Shown here: piece after piece, positions 1-8,073 of the stretch | How positions within the stretch are numbered: position 1 is the stretch's first letter | Layout of the letters: each line of letters begins with the position of its first letter | Source of the DNA: Candidatus Accumulibacter proximus | GTDB taxonomy: Bacteria; Pseudomonadota; Gammaproteobacteria; Burkholderiales; Rhodocyclaceae | Reading direction: 5' to 3' | DNA: 24,439 nt | Assembly (NCBI GenBank): GCA_016709675.1 | Contig: JADJMH010000031.1 | Location: 1 to 24,439, forward strand | The notes under the pieces: model-generated | The model's input: only the letters and a program-made list of their open reading frames with translations | Databases searched by the model: none | What the model was told of the DNA's origin: nothing | Made by a program: the position numbers and the translations under genes

Positions 1-257
1 GGCTGCTGCCTGTCGGCAAACTGGCCTGCCTCGACATCATCTGGGCCCGGTCCTGCCATGTCGTGAAGCAACTTCGCCCGGGAAACCGATGCCATGCACC
101 TCGCCGAGAAAGTTCGCCCTTATCACTGCGCGATGTTGTTGACCGATGGCGGTGAAATCTGGTACGAGCGGAAAGGCTGCGCATCATTAAAATTTCTTTC
201 GCCTTCGCTGCTCCCGGTTACCCCTCGCCGGACTCCATGCCGCAATGCGGACGCTCG
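1..257. other. Unresolved sequence left of the exonuclease relic
   Basis: No intact gene is visible in this stretch. A plus-strand reading frame opens at 94 and runs into the exonuclease relic, so this may be the decayed N-terminal part of the same protein. In related proteins, as I remember them, the exonuclease domain follows an unrelated sensor-like N-terminal region. I could not match these bases to a family. Confidence 0.3.
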
Positions 258-933
258 ACGACATTGTCGTGCGCCGGAGTACTACGACTTCGACCTGTTT
301 CATTTTTCGCGATCAGACATCGACCTTGACAAACCGCTATCGATCTCACCTACACCGTATTCGACACCGAAACCACCGGCCTTGAGCCCGCGGCCGGCAC
401 AGAGATCATCAGATTGGCGCCGTGCGTATTGTCAACGGCCGTTTGTTGCGGCAAGAGAGTGTTCGACGAGTTGGTCGATCCGCAGTGCTTTCTACGACCC
501 AAAGGGATCGGATTCACGGCATCACCGACGACATGGTGCGTGGATTGCCGCAGATCGACATCCGTCCTACCTACCTTCCACGATTTCTGCGGCGATACAG
601 TGCTCATGGCTCACAATGCCGCCTTCGACATCACGCTTCCTGCGTTGAAGGAACCCCAGACCAGTGTTGTTTTCAGTCAACCGAAGTGCTCGATACTTTA
701 CTGCTTTCGGCTGTGTGCTTCATGCCAACCAGGACTCGCACCAACTCGGCGCCATCCCTGAACGCCTTGGGGTCGCGATCGAGAAAGCCCGCCATATTGC
801 GCTCGGCGATGCTTGCACCACCGGCGACGTGTTCCTGAAGATGCTTCCTTTGCTGGCCCAAATGGGAATTACGACACTGCGACAGGCGCTTGATGCGTCT
901 GAAAAAACCTACTTTGCACGCGTAAAGTACTGA
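258..933 (+). pseudogene. Frameshifted DnaQ-like 3'-5' exonuclease (DEDDh family) relic
   Basis: Read across all three plus frames, this stretch gives one continuous DEDDh exonuclease domain. It begins with a linker (EYYDFDLFH), then motif I (TVFDTETTGLEP, near 351-390), a middle block containing IVNGRL and HGITDDMVRGLPQID, motif II (HNAAFD, near 610-630) and motif III (RHIALGDACTT, near 790-822, fitting HxAxxD). It ends in ASEKTYFARVKY at a stop at 931-933. The frame changes at least six times between about 340 and 730, so no functional protein can be made. All catalytic acidic residues remain recognisable, which points to decay by small indels rather than large deletions. The C-terminal 89 residues from 664 are still open. 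Family members remove nucleotides from 3' ends, either in DNA polymerase proofreading or as a domain of larger regulators; this one resembles the second kind. Confidence 0.8.
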
Positions 934-1374
934 CAGGATGTCAGCTTATCGTACCGTGAGGCCTTGCTGACGATGACGAGCCAGCCAGTCGACGATTATG
1001 CCGACGCATGGTGAAGCCCATGAACCAGGCAACCATGAAAACAATGGTGATACCTGCACCCAAAACCGGAATGCCCGTTTCCCACTTTCCTTCTCCTTGT
1101 GTTGGTAAACGATCTCGTCAGCCGAGGTCAGTCGTTGTTCCGATATACCGGAGGAGTTCTCAATACCCGGAAACACGTCCAGTAAGTTAGGTCTTTGATC
1201 GCTTGCCGGCAAGCAGTAAAATCTCATGCGATGCCGAGATTTTCATTCATTCGGTTTGGCTTCTACCGCCGCCCGGATCCCCACGCGGAAGACCCGCCAG
1301 AGCGTAAGGAGCGGTTCCACAAGGCAGCTTATATGCTCGTGAAGCACAATGAGACGGTGCCGCGTTCAGATGAA
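934..1374. other. Gene-poor stretch with a possible membrane-segment remnant
   Basis: No confident gene is seen. On the minus strand between about 1120 and 1000, one frame encodes a hydrophobic run (VLGAGITIVFMVAWFMGF) followed by basic residues (TMRRHNRRL), which looks like a single membrane helix with a cytoplasmic tail. The sequence leading into it (DEIVYQHKEKE) lies in another frame, so this may be one more small decayed gene. From 1231 a plus-strand frame of about 50 residues begins with ATG, but I do not recognise it. Confidence 0.3.
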
Positions 1375-2450
1375 TCAACGTAACCGCAGCTGATGCGCAA
1401 TCGGGGCCGCCACGGCGCGCATGCCATTGCAGTTCCAGTGGGTGTCGTCGCGCCAATACACACACTGACCCCGTGGCAGTACCGCTCGGCTTCAGCACTA
1501 GTGCGGGGTCAGGTCGAAGACCGGGATCGGCCTGTTTGCCGCTTATTGCAGGTAGTCAGTTGTGCGTTGGGCAATAGCTTCCTCGGTAAGCCACTTTGCG
1601 TGCACGCGATGTTGACGGAATAAAAAGATCTGCCGCCGGGTTGGGTTTTGAGTTTTTGAAGGCATCAAATAAAACGCAGGCCAGACTCGTCTGGCGGCGA
1701 GTTATTACTGGTGATGGGAAGTTCACTCTTCAAAAGCTACGGTTACCTTGTCTATCTGGCGCACGCGGGGTATATGTCCAGTGTTCCCATCCTTCTTCTG
1801 CGCGCGCAGATACAGCCAGCGCGTATATCGCCACAAACTGGTCTGTTTGAAAAACGCGTGATAGATTTTCAGGACAGTCATTTTCTCTACCGGACTATTG
1901 GTGAAGGGCTGAAAATCATTGCCTTCGAAAACAAATAACGCCATTTTGAACTCTTTCCCTTTGGCTTTTCGAAAAGCCTCGACGCGCTGGACATAATCGC
2001 CAGAAAGGAGTCGCCTACCAGCACGAAGGTCTGGCCGCGGTAATCGGCGGGATTGCGAAACCCCAGGCTGTCAGTGACATAGGTGATTTCATGAGGCTCC
2101 TTGATACCCACCTTCTCCAAGGCCTCTATATCGCCGAACAATGCATTCCGGGTCGAGTGAGAGTTTGGCTTGAAGGTCTCGCCGAAATCCGTACTTCTTG
2201 CCGTCATTTGTTCATGCGGACGATAGTAGATACTACGTTCCAGCCCGATGACGTCCGTGATGATGTTGAGCAACACTGGTGAGGACTACGTGAAACTGCC
2301 GCAGAGTACGGCGGGAGCGGGTCCGGCCCGGTACAGCCATATGCAAAGCAGCAGCCAAAGAAGCATCAGGGCCGGCAGGGGCAAGCCGTAAAACAGGATC
2401 GCGTGCCATATCAAGATTGCAGCAAGCACAGATGACAGCGACCTGGCCAT
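1375..2450 (-). pseudogene. Decayed AlgX/AlgJ-like SGNH hydrolase-type acetyltransferase gene
   Basis: The ATG at 2450 starts a hydrophobic N-terminus with one or two membrane helices (LAAILIWHAILFYG, LMLLWLLLCIWLY). An in-frame TAG at 2286-2288 interrupts it. The same frame continues to a nucleophile block, SLGFRNPADYRGQTFVLVGDSF, near 2060-1995. After a frame change, MALFVFEGNDF appears near 1944-1912, matching the family's FEGND block. After another change, VYWRDDTHWNCNGM appears near 1460-1415, matching the Asp-His motif of AlgX/AlgJ/DHHW-type proteins, and the stop is at 1375-1377. Members of this group O-acetylate exported polysaccharides such as alginate, acting at the outer face of the inner membrane. 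At least one nonsense mutation and several frameshifts make this copy non-functional. It starts 28 bases after the stop of the upstream SGNH hydrolase relic, so it was probably the last gene of the polysaccharide operon. Confidence 0.75.
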
Positions 2451-2478
2451 CGAAAATATTCATCGCTACTTGCTGTCG

Positions 2479-3467
2479 TCAGAGCGGCTCGAACACAGTT
2501 GCTGTGCCGTTGTCCTGTTGACCGGCCGCGTTCAGGTGGTCGTCGATCCGATAGAAGTCACCGGTTGAAGCCCAAGTCAACCGGGCTCTATATTTGACGG
2601 CAGCTCGCTCCTTTCCTTTGGGGAAGGCTTGAGACTTCTCTCCGCGCCCGTTAGTGTAAAATCAGAATCCGCTTGTCCTTGAGGCAGGATGTTTTTCGAG
2701 AACCGCCATTAGGGGCCGGTAGTGAGGCGAAAAATCCTCAGGCGGCTTGACGGCTCTTGCCTTCAGGTGCTTGAAGGGGAGAGCAAAAGCAAACCCGTAG
2801 GCTTTTCTTATCGTGTGCAGCAGGGCGGTGAAGCTGCTCTTGCCTTGGGTTATTTTTTCAAAATTCTTGTTGTTTTCATCCGCACCGGCAATGTGGCCAC
2901 GCGTGTTCTCTTCAAGGTCGTTTTCGCAGTACTGGATGATGATCGTGTCGACTTTGTGCAGCAGGCCAGATTTTTCAGGCGCATAACTTCGCGCACGGTG
3001 CCATAACTCGATACCGCCAGGTTATACACGGGGCGACGGGTCATCTTTTGCAGCAATGCGGCAAAGGTTTCTTCGTCCTGCACGCCCCAGCCCATGGCAT
3101 GGGAGTCGCCGATCACGGCGATGCCCGTACTTGCCGGTTTTTCCCCGGTGAAACGACCCTCGGCGGAAAAGTTCAAGGTGGTCTTGAATTCCGCGTTGTT
3201 GAACTGGCAGGGGCCGATCTTCGGCTTGTAAATGAGTTCGTCATCGAAATCGACGCAATGGACCTGGTGTTGCCAGATGCTCCGAGTGGCCTTCATGTAA
3301 AGGTTCTTCTGGATGGAGGAAATCCAGGGTAAATCGGGCGTAATGCCCTTTTGCAGCAACACCAGGCTGGTCGCTAGCACCATGGCCGACAGCATTGCAT
3401 AGAAGGCCAGCGCGATCAATGCAATGCCCAGCACCTGCACCAAGCGCTTGCGACTAGTCGAGTTCAA
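2479..3467 (-). pseudogene. Frameshifted SGNH/GDSL hydrolase of the carbamoyltransferase operon
   Basis: The N-terminus holds a membrane helix (VLGIALIALAFYAMLSAMVLATSLVLL), so the protein would be anchored with its hydrolase domain outside. Block I is AVIGDSHAMGWGVQDEETF, with the Ser nucleophile in GDSH. Near 2965, at a CTG followed by five A, the frame shifts; adding one base restores KSGLLHKVDTIIIQYCENDLEEN, the block III Asn region. A second shift near 2660 is needed to reach FYRIDDHLNAAGQ (about 2550-2510), the block V Asp-His pair, followed by the stop at 2479-2481. Such proteins often sit beside carbamoyltransferases in exopolysaccharide clusters and are presumed to add or remove acyl groups. 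The start is uncertain: 3467 is TTG and overlaps the carbamoyltransferase stop, with GTG codons shortly downstream. The first shift lies in a homopolymer, so a sequencing error cannot be ruled out for that one. Confidence 0.75.
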
Positions 3468-5037
3468 AGGCGGTTTCGTAATTCAATTTGAGCGCCGGAT
3501 CCTGGTCTTCCTTTTTCAGGAAGCAGTTGCCGACCGCAAGCGCTTCGATCTCCGTACCCATGAAGCAGCGGAATGCATCCTCCGGGGTGCAGACAATGGG
3601 TTCGCCTCGGACGTTGAAGCTGGTATTCACGATCACCGGACAGCCGGTCTGGCGTTTGAAGGCCGAAATGAGGGCGTGATAACGCGGATTGGTTTCGGCA
3701 TGCACGGTCTGGATACGCGCCGAATAGTCGACATGTGTCACGGCCGGGATGTCCGACCGCGGCACGTTCAGCTTCTCGATGCCGAAAAGTTTCTGCTCGG
3801 CCTCGGTCATCGGCCGCCGGCGCCTTTCCACAACGTCGGCGACCAGCAGCATGTAGGGACTGTCACCGTCCAGTTCGAACCAGTCGGCGACGTCTAGCTC
3901 GATGTCAGCCTGCGCGAATTCGGGGCCGAGGTAGGAGCCGCGCATCCGGTCGCTGCCATCCGCGGAGCGGGGCCGGCCGAGGTGGATGTGGTGCACGGCC
4001 AGGGCCGCCCCCAGCGCGCCGCCGGCATCTCCGGCGGCCGGCTGCACCCAGATGTCGTCGAACTGGCCGTCGCGCAGCACTTTGCCGTTGGCCACGCAGT
4101 TCAGCGCCACGCCGCCGGCGAGGCACAGATTGCGCATGCCGGTTTCGGCGCGGATCGAACGGGCCAGCTGCAGCACGATCTGCTCTGTCGCGGCCTGGAC
4201 CGAGGCGGCCAGATCCATGTGGTGCTGGGTCAGCGGCTCGTTGGCCGCTCTTGGCGGGCCACCGAAAAGTTCGTTGAACTTCGGGCCGGTCATGGTCAGG
4301 CCCGTGCAGTAATTGAAGTAGGACTGATCGAGCCGGAACGAGCCGTCCGCCTTCAGGTCGACCAGGTGATCGAAAATCTCCCTGACATACCTGGGTTCGC
4401 CATAGGGCGCGAGGCCCATCAGTTTGTATTCGCCGGAATTCACCTTGAAGCCGGTGTAATAAGTAAACGCCGAATACAGCAGCCCGAGCGAGTGCGGGAA
4501 TTGGATTTCCTTGAGGACTTCCAGTTTGTTGCCGCGCCCGATGGCCAGCGAGGTGGTGGCCCATTCGCCGACGCCGTCCATGGTCAGCACGGCAGCTTCC
4601 TCGAAGGGCGACGGGAAGAACGCGCTGGCGGCATGGCTCAGGTGGTGCTCGGAGAAGCGCAGCCGGCTTTCCCAGTCCGGGTCCGGAGCATAGCGGCGCA
4701 ATTCCTTGACTAGCAGATCCTTGAGGAAGAGCTTTTCGCGCAGCCAGACCGGAATCGCCATGCGGAAGGACTCGAAACCCCGCGGCGCGAAACTCACATA
4801 GGTTTCCAGCAGGCGCTCGAACTTGAGGAAGGGCTTGTCGTAGAAAGCCACATGATCGACATCCTGCCAGCCGATGCCCGCTGCGCCCAGGCAGTATTCA
4901 AGCGCATTGCCGGGGAACCCGGGATCGTGCTTCTTGCGCGTGAAGCGTTCCTCCTGGGCGGCGGCGACGATCTCGCCGTCACGCAGCAGGGCGGCAGCGC
5001 TGTCGTGATAGAAGGCGGAAATGCCGAGAATGAGCAT
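3454..5037 (-). CDS. NodU/TobZ-family O-carbamoyltransferase with an internal deletion
   Basis: The family transfers a carbamoyl group from carbamoyl phosphate, through a carbamoyl-adenylate, to a hydroxyl of a sugar or other acceptor. The N-terminal Kae1-like domain is present: LGISAFYHDSAA at the start, HHLSHAASAFFPSPF, TMDGVGEWATTS, and LAGGVALNCVANGK with AAGDAGGALGAAL. The C-terminal domain is only partly present: DWFELDGDSPYMLL, DIPAVTHVDYSARIQTV, and VIVNTSFNVRGEPIV near the end. Between YLGPEFAQADIE and DVADWFE, at about residue 381, family members normally have 80-90 more residues, including the GRMEFGPRALG-type motif. That block is absent and the frame is kept, giving 527 residues instead of roughly 600. 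Activity is therefore doubtful. The start lies 9 bases after the DUF5989 stop, and the SGNH relic overlaps the 3' end, so all belong to one operon. Confidence 0.9.
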   Translation of the reverse strand: MLILGISAFYHDSAAALLRDGEIVAAAQEERFTRKKHDPGFPGNALEYCLGAAGIGWQDVDHVAFYDKPFLKFERLLETYVSFAPRGFESFRMAIPVWLREKLFLKDLLVKELRRYAPDPDWESRLRFSEHHLSHAASAFFPSPFEEAAVLTMDGVGEWATTSLAIGRGNKLEVLKEIQFPHSLGLLYSAFTYYTGFKVNSGEYKLMGLAPYGEPRYVREIFDHLVDLKADGSFRLDQSYFNYCTGLTMTGPKFNELFGGPPRAANEPLTQHHMDLAASVQAATEQIVLQLARSIRAETGMRNLCLAGGVALNCVANGKVLRDGQFDDIWVQPAAGDAGGALGAALAVHHIHLGRPRSADGSDRMRGSYLGPEFAQADIELDVADWFELDGDSPYMLLVADVVERRRRPMTEAEQKLFGIEKLNVPRSDIPAVTHVDYSARIQTVHAETNPRYHALISAFKRQTGCPVIVNTSFNVRGEPIVCTPEDAFRCFMGTEIEALAVGNCFLKKEDQDPALKLNYETAFELD

Positions 5038-5046
5038 GCAGCGCGG

Positions 5047-5196
5047 TCAGAAGAGAGTGTAGATGAAGGGCGCCACCGCGCTTCCCTGCGCGAGGACAAT
5101 CAATGCACCGAGCAGCACCATCATGACGAGGATAGGCAGCAGCCAGTATTTCTTGCGGGCGCGCATGAACGCCCAGAGTTCCTTGAGAAAGGACAT
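5047..5196 (-). CDS. DUF5989 family small membrane protein (49 aa)
   Basis: This short gene starts at ATG 5196 and ends at TGA 5047-5049. The protein begins MSFLKELWAFMRARKKYW, a basic amphipathic segment, followed by one strongly hydrophobic helix (LLPILVMMVLLGALIVLA) and a short tail ending APFIYTLF. Length and pattern match DUF5989, a family of roughly 50 residues that is regularly found between an SxtJ-like gene and a carbamoyltransferase; I recognise this from family knowledge, not from a search. The spacings of 9 bases on each side indicate translation from one polycistronic message. The function is unknown. By context it may assist the membrane step at which a polysaccharide or its lipid-linked precursor is carbamoylated. 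No damage is visible. Confidence 0.85.
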   Translation of the reverse strand: MSFLKELWAFMRARKKYWLLPILVMMVLLGALIVLAQGSAVAPFIYTLF

Positions 5197-5205
5197 GAAG
5201 GTTTC

Positions 5206-5625
5206 CTAGAACTGGTTGTTGAGCGAGTCGGCCGCCGGCCCTGGAGGGTCGCGCCTGATCCAGTAGCTGTCGGCAGCAGGATCGAAACGCAGGCGCAAGG
5301 GGTCCTTGCCGAAGAGCCGCATCAGCAGCGCGGTAGGGGTAACGACGAGGAAAAAAAGGATGCCGAGCGCTATCGGACTGACAATGTTGTGCAGTAGCCG
5401 CCCGAATTTCGTCCATAGCCGGTTGGCCGGGGCAAGGACTTGCGGGACAAGCGCCGCCAACAGAAGGAAAATGCAGGAAACCAGAATGGCCCAGATCCTG
5501 ATCCCCTGGGCATGCAGCAGCGGATAGAGGGCAATGATCAGGAAGACTGCGGCAAAGACGAGTCCGAAAGAGCGGTCGGAGGAGTTTTGAATCTGGGCGG
5601 TATGGCGCGGGGTGTGTTCGTGCAT
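5206..5625 (-). CDS. SxtJ-like membrane protein
   Basis: This 139-residue protein has three hydrophobic stretches: FGLVFAAVFLIIALYPLL, IWAILVSCIFLLLAALV and IVSPIALGILFFLVVTPTALLM. The C-terminal signature KDPLRLRFDPAADSYWIRRD is typical of SxtJ-type proteins, named from the saxitoxin cluster and also found next to carbamoyltransferases in exopolysaccharide loci. It carries no known catalytic motif, and a scaffold or partner role for the carbamoyltransferase is an inference. It heads the surviving part of the operon SxtJ-DUF5989-carbamoyltransferase-SGNH hydrolase. The insertion sequence ends about 40 bases upstream of its start, so its original promoter or upstream neighbour is now separated from it. 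ATG 5625 is the first start in the frame that includes the whole family-like N-terminus. The gene looks intact. Confidence 0.85.
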   Translation of the reverse strand: MHEHTPRHTAQIQNSSDRSFGLVFAAVFLIIALYPLLHAQGIRIWAILVSCIFLLLAALVPQVLAPANRLWTKFGRLLHNIVSPIALGILFFLVVTPTALLMRLFGKDPLRLRFDPAADSYWIRRDPPGPAADSLNNQF

Positions 5626-5655
5626 GGGGGCGACTCGGGTGAATTGGACGGTTTA

Positions 5656-5664
5656 TTCAACAGA
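5656..5664. repeat. 9-bp target-site duplication, left copy
   Basis: TTCAACAGA occurs immediately outside the left inverted repeat, and the identical nine bases follow the right inverted repeat at 6633-6641. The exact match at both ends is direct evidence that the element between them arrived by transposition. Confidence 0.9.
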
Positions 5665-6632
5665 CTGAAGTCTAGACACACGCCTCTCCCACCGGTCGGG
5701 ATTTTCCGGGTGGCGAGGGGTGCCTGACACGACAAGGAGCGTCTCGCGCCAGTGGGCGCAAGGCAAAACGCCTCAACACTGCAAACGCTGATCCAGACCG
5801 AGAAAGGCATCACGAATTGACCGGACTTCGGGTCGTAGGCGTCGCGCACGGGAAGTCCGATAATTGCATCCGCAGCCACTGGGCGAAAAGCCCCGCAGTG
5901 ATCATGGCACCCTTTCGCCAGGGCGCCATCGCCATCAGCGGAAAGGACTCCCACAACTGGAGGGCGAGCAATTGCGTCAAGGCATAGGCCGTGGAGCGAA
6001 TCTGCATGCACAGTTCCAGCGCCGCCTTCGACTGCTGCCACAGATTGGCCACTCCCCACCAGCGCTTCAGGGTGTGAAACAAGGGCTCGATCCCCCAGCG
6101 CTCGGCGTAAATCTCCACGACCTGGTGTCCCGAGAGGTCGGTCTTGGTCGCCAGAATCAGGCGTGGACGCGACCAAGCGTGGTCGGACAGGAACATCTCG
6201 CACCACACCGCGACCGGGAGCCCCTTCAGGAATCGCGTCACGGCAAGGACCCAGCGCACCTCCTTGACGCGCCCTCCAGACTGAGTCCATCAACTGCTGT
6301 GCCACCCAGAGCTTCCCGCGCTGGCCCGATTCTTCGAGCAGCCAGGAGCGAATCGGCACCGTCAGCGCCGACCCCAGCCGGACGCGAACGACGAGAGCCA
6401 GCGTGACCCAGCCTTCCGGGGAGAGCATGCAGCCGGTCAGGCGCTCGACGAAGGTCCGGCGAGAGCGAGGAGGCACGGCCACGAGGAGAAAGGAAATCCA
6501 TTCCGAGAGTAGGGATCAAACGTTGGCAGCGAGAAACACAAGGGAAAGTCCGGGATCGAAAACAACCACACGCCCCCCCATTTCAAGTTTTTTTGCATTT
6601 TTGAAGTTTTTTCGCAAGTGTCTAAACTTCAG
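5665..6632 (-). mobile_element. IS4-type insertion sequence, internally deleted (968 bp)
   Basis: The ends form imperfect inverted repeats. The left end reads CTGAAGTCTAGACAC. The reverse complement of the right end reads CTGAAGTTTAGACAC, so 14 of 15 bases agree, and similarity continues weakly inward. Nine identical bases flank the element. The minus-strand transposase remnant has the IS4-family C-terminal signature but lacks its central part, and 968 bp is short for a family whose members are usually about 1.3-1.6 kb. The element is probably not autonomous, but its ends look fit to be moved by a related full-length copy. It lies between the waaG-like remnant and the SxtJ-like gene. Because the target duplication is simple, the truncation of the waaG-like gene should be older than the insertion. 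Confidence 0.85.
5810..6515 (-). pseudogene. Truncated, frameshifted IS4-family transposase
   Basis: The N-terminal part (SEWISFLLVAVPPRSRRTFVE) is read in one frame directly after a TGA at 6516-6518. A frame change near 6265 leads to the C-terminal part, which contains YAERWGIEPLFHTLKRWWG. That fits the Y-(2)-R-(3)-E-(6)-K signature of IS4-family DDE transposases and carries the last catalytic Glu. The regions expected to hold the two catalytic Asp residues are not found, so the deletion inferred from the element's length probably removed them. This copy cannot encode an active transposase. Confidence 0.75.
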
Positions 6633-6641
6633 TTCAACAGA
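6633..6641. repeat. 9-bp target-site duplication, right copy
   Basis: TTCAACAGA directly follows the right inverted repeat (6614-6632) and is identical to the bases at 5656-5664. Confidence 0.9.
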
Positions 6642-7256
6642 TTGGCCAGCCATGATACCAGCTACCCGTTCGGTCGGCGCCGAGCGCGAATTCGCGGCGG
6701 AACTCGCGGCGGATTTCCGCCGCATTCGGCGGCGCGCGCCGGTCGGTCGCGTGCCCGGCGGCAGCAGGTGGAAGCGGGCGGCCGGGGTGGCGTAGTGCTT
6801 TTCGAACAGCGGCTGTTGCAGGGCCGAGATCATCAGGATTTCGGTTCGACCGCGCGGCTCGAACACCGCGCGCTCGAAGGCGGCGAAATGCCGGTAGCGG
6901 CCGGACAGGCGGTACAGCCCGTTCCTCAGGGTCCGCGCATTGTCCTCGTAGCAGGGATCGGCGCGTTAGTAGACATCCAGCCCCGGCATCTTGTCGAAGC
7001 CGACGATGCGGTCGGCCGGACGCCGCGTCAGATCCTGGTGCACCCCTGCGGAGAATTTCCCGTAGCGCCGATGATTGTTCAGCCCTTTGACCGGCACGCA
7101 ATCCACCTCGCAGCCGGAAGGAACGACTCCCTGCCACTCCAGGGTATAGACGCGGATGGTATGTCCACGGGCCTGACAGACCCGCGCGATGCGCAGACAG
7201 TCGCGCTGCAATCCGCCGTAAGGGAAGTATTTGCAAAGAGTGAACGCCAGTTGCGT
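6642..7256 (-). pseudogene. WaaG-like lipopolysaccharide core glycosyltransferase (GT4) remnant
   Basis: The reading begins QLAFTLCKYFPYGGLQRDCLRIA, typical of WaaG/RfaG, which adds the first glucose-type sugar to the heptose region of the LPS core on the cytoplasmic face. The expected initiation codon is ACG at 7254-7256, and no ATG lies near it in frame. The frame continues through VVPSGCEVDCVPVKGLNNHRRY and DKMPGLDVY, where TAA at 6966-6968 replaces the second Tyr codon of the usual DVYY. The same frame then reads RADPCYEDNARTL, RYRHFAAFERAVF and LISALQQPLFEKHYATPAARFH-like sequence. A shift near 6730 follows (DRRAPPNAAEIRREFRREF), and homology ends close to 6650. About 200 of a usual 370 residues remain, and the C-terminal nucleotide-sugar binding half is missing. 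Four independent lesions make it a clear pseudogene. Confidence 0.85.
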
Positions 7257-7278
7257 CGTGGGATCCGGTCCGTCCAGA

Positions 7279-8073
7279 TCAGGCGCGAGCGCCAGACTTC
7301 GCCAGGGCGCGCGCCGCAAGGCGTCTCCACAGCCACTTGGCATATGGCGTAAGACGGCCGATATCGAGATACGACTTGAGAAACCGTAGGCAGTCACCGC
7401 GGCCCCATTCCGGTGCGTGGCGATTCAGCGTATCGAGGTCGCGCAAAGTGCACAGCAGGGAAAGGGGGAAAGGGGCCGGCGACGGGACTTTTCGAGATCG
7501 ATGACCCATGCATCGACTCCGCCCTCTGGGTTTATGCGGACGAATATGTGCTTTGGGTAATAGCAGTTGTGCTGAATCTTGTTTGCATGGATCTGGCTCG
7601 ACAGGACGGCAACGGCTTGCAGACATCGCCGACGAGCTTTCGCGGGGAGGAAACCATTTTGCAGCCAGGCCTGAACCTGCGATTCCAGCGAAGTGAAGCC
7701 CGTCAGTTGCTCGGTCACCAGTATGGCCAGACGCTCCTGCACCCGCCCGCAGCGCAAAATAGACTGGCTCGAGTGCGGGAATACCGCACGCCTTGTAATG
7801 CATGATCAACTGGATTTCATGGAGGCATGTCGGGATGCCCCTGATCGGGTGGCGCCAGGAAAATGTCTTGTGGTTTTCCTGGCGCTTCAGAAAGACCCCG
7901 CAGTTTCCCTGCGGCGGCGCGGACAACTCGCAACGAGACACCCCACTCCAGCCGCCACGGCGCTGGTTTGGTGCCTCGAACCACCCGACTTGGAGATTCC
8001 AGAGGGCATCGAAATCCACCAGGCCGTTGCAACGCAAAATATCAGGCCAACGCTGATTCAGGAAATCTATCAC
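7279..8073 (-). pseudogene. InaA/WaaP-type lipopolysaccharide kinase with two compensating frameshifts
   Basis: One frame is open from GTG 8073 to the stop at 7279 (264 codons), but only its ends look like the family: WPDILRCNGLVDFDALW and GIPALEPVYFALR at the start, and RDLDTLNRHAPEWGRGDCLRFLKSYL plus YAKWLWRRLA at the end. The middle of the family sequence lies in another frame between about 7745 and 7460: RLAILVTEQLTGF, then QIHANKIQHNCYYPKHIFVRI (catalytic-loop-like) and AWVIDLEKSRRRP (the metal-binding Asp region). The shifts fall at a G-rich run near 7745 and a C/T-rich run near 7465 and cancel each other. Either the gene is broken or two homopolymer errors exist in the assembly. Family members phosphorylate LPS core sugars. 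The gene overlaps the end of the upstream glycosyltransferase and precedes the waaG-like remnant. Confidence 0.75.

Noticed and set aside
3735..4713. Long open frames on the plus strand opposite the carbamoyltransferase (up to 243 codons)
   Set aside because: They are antisense shadows in GC-rich sequence; the minus strand carries the recognisable protein.
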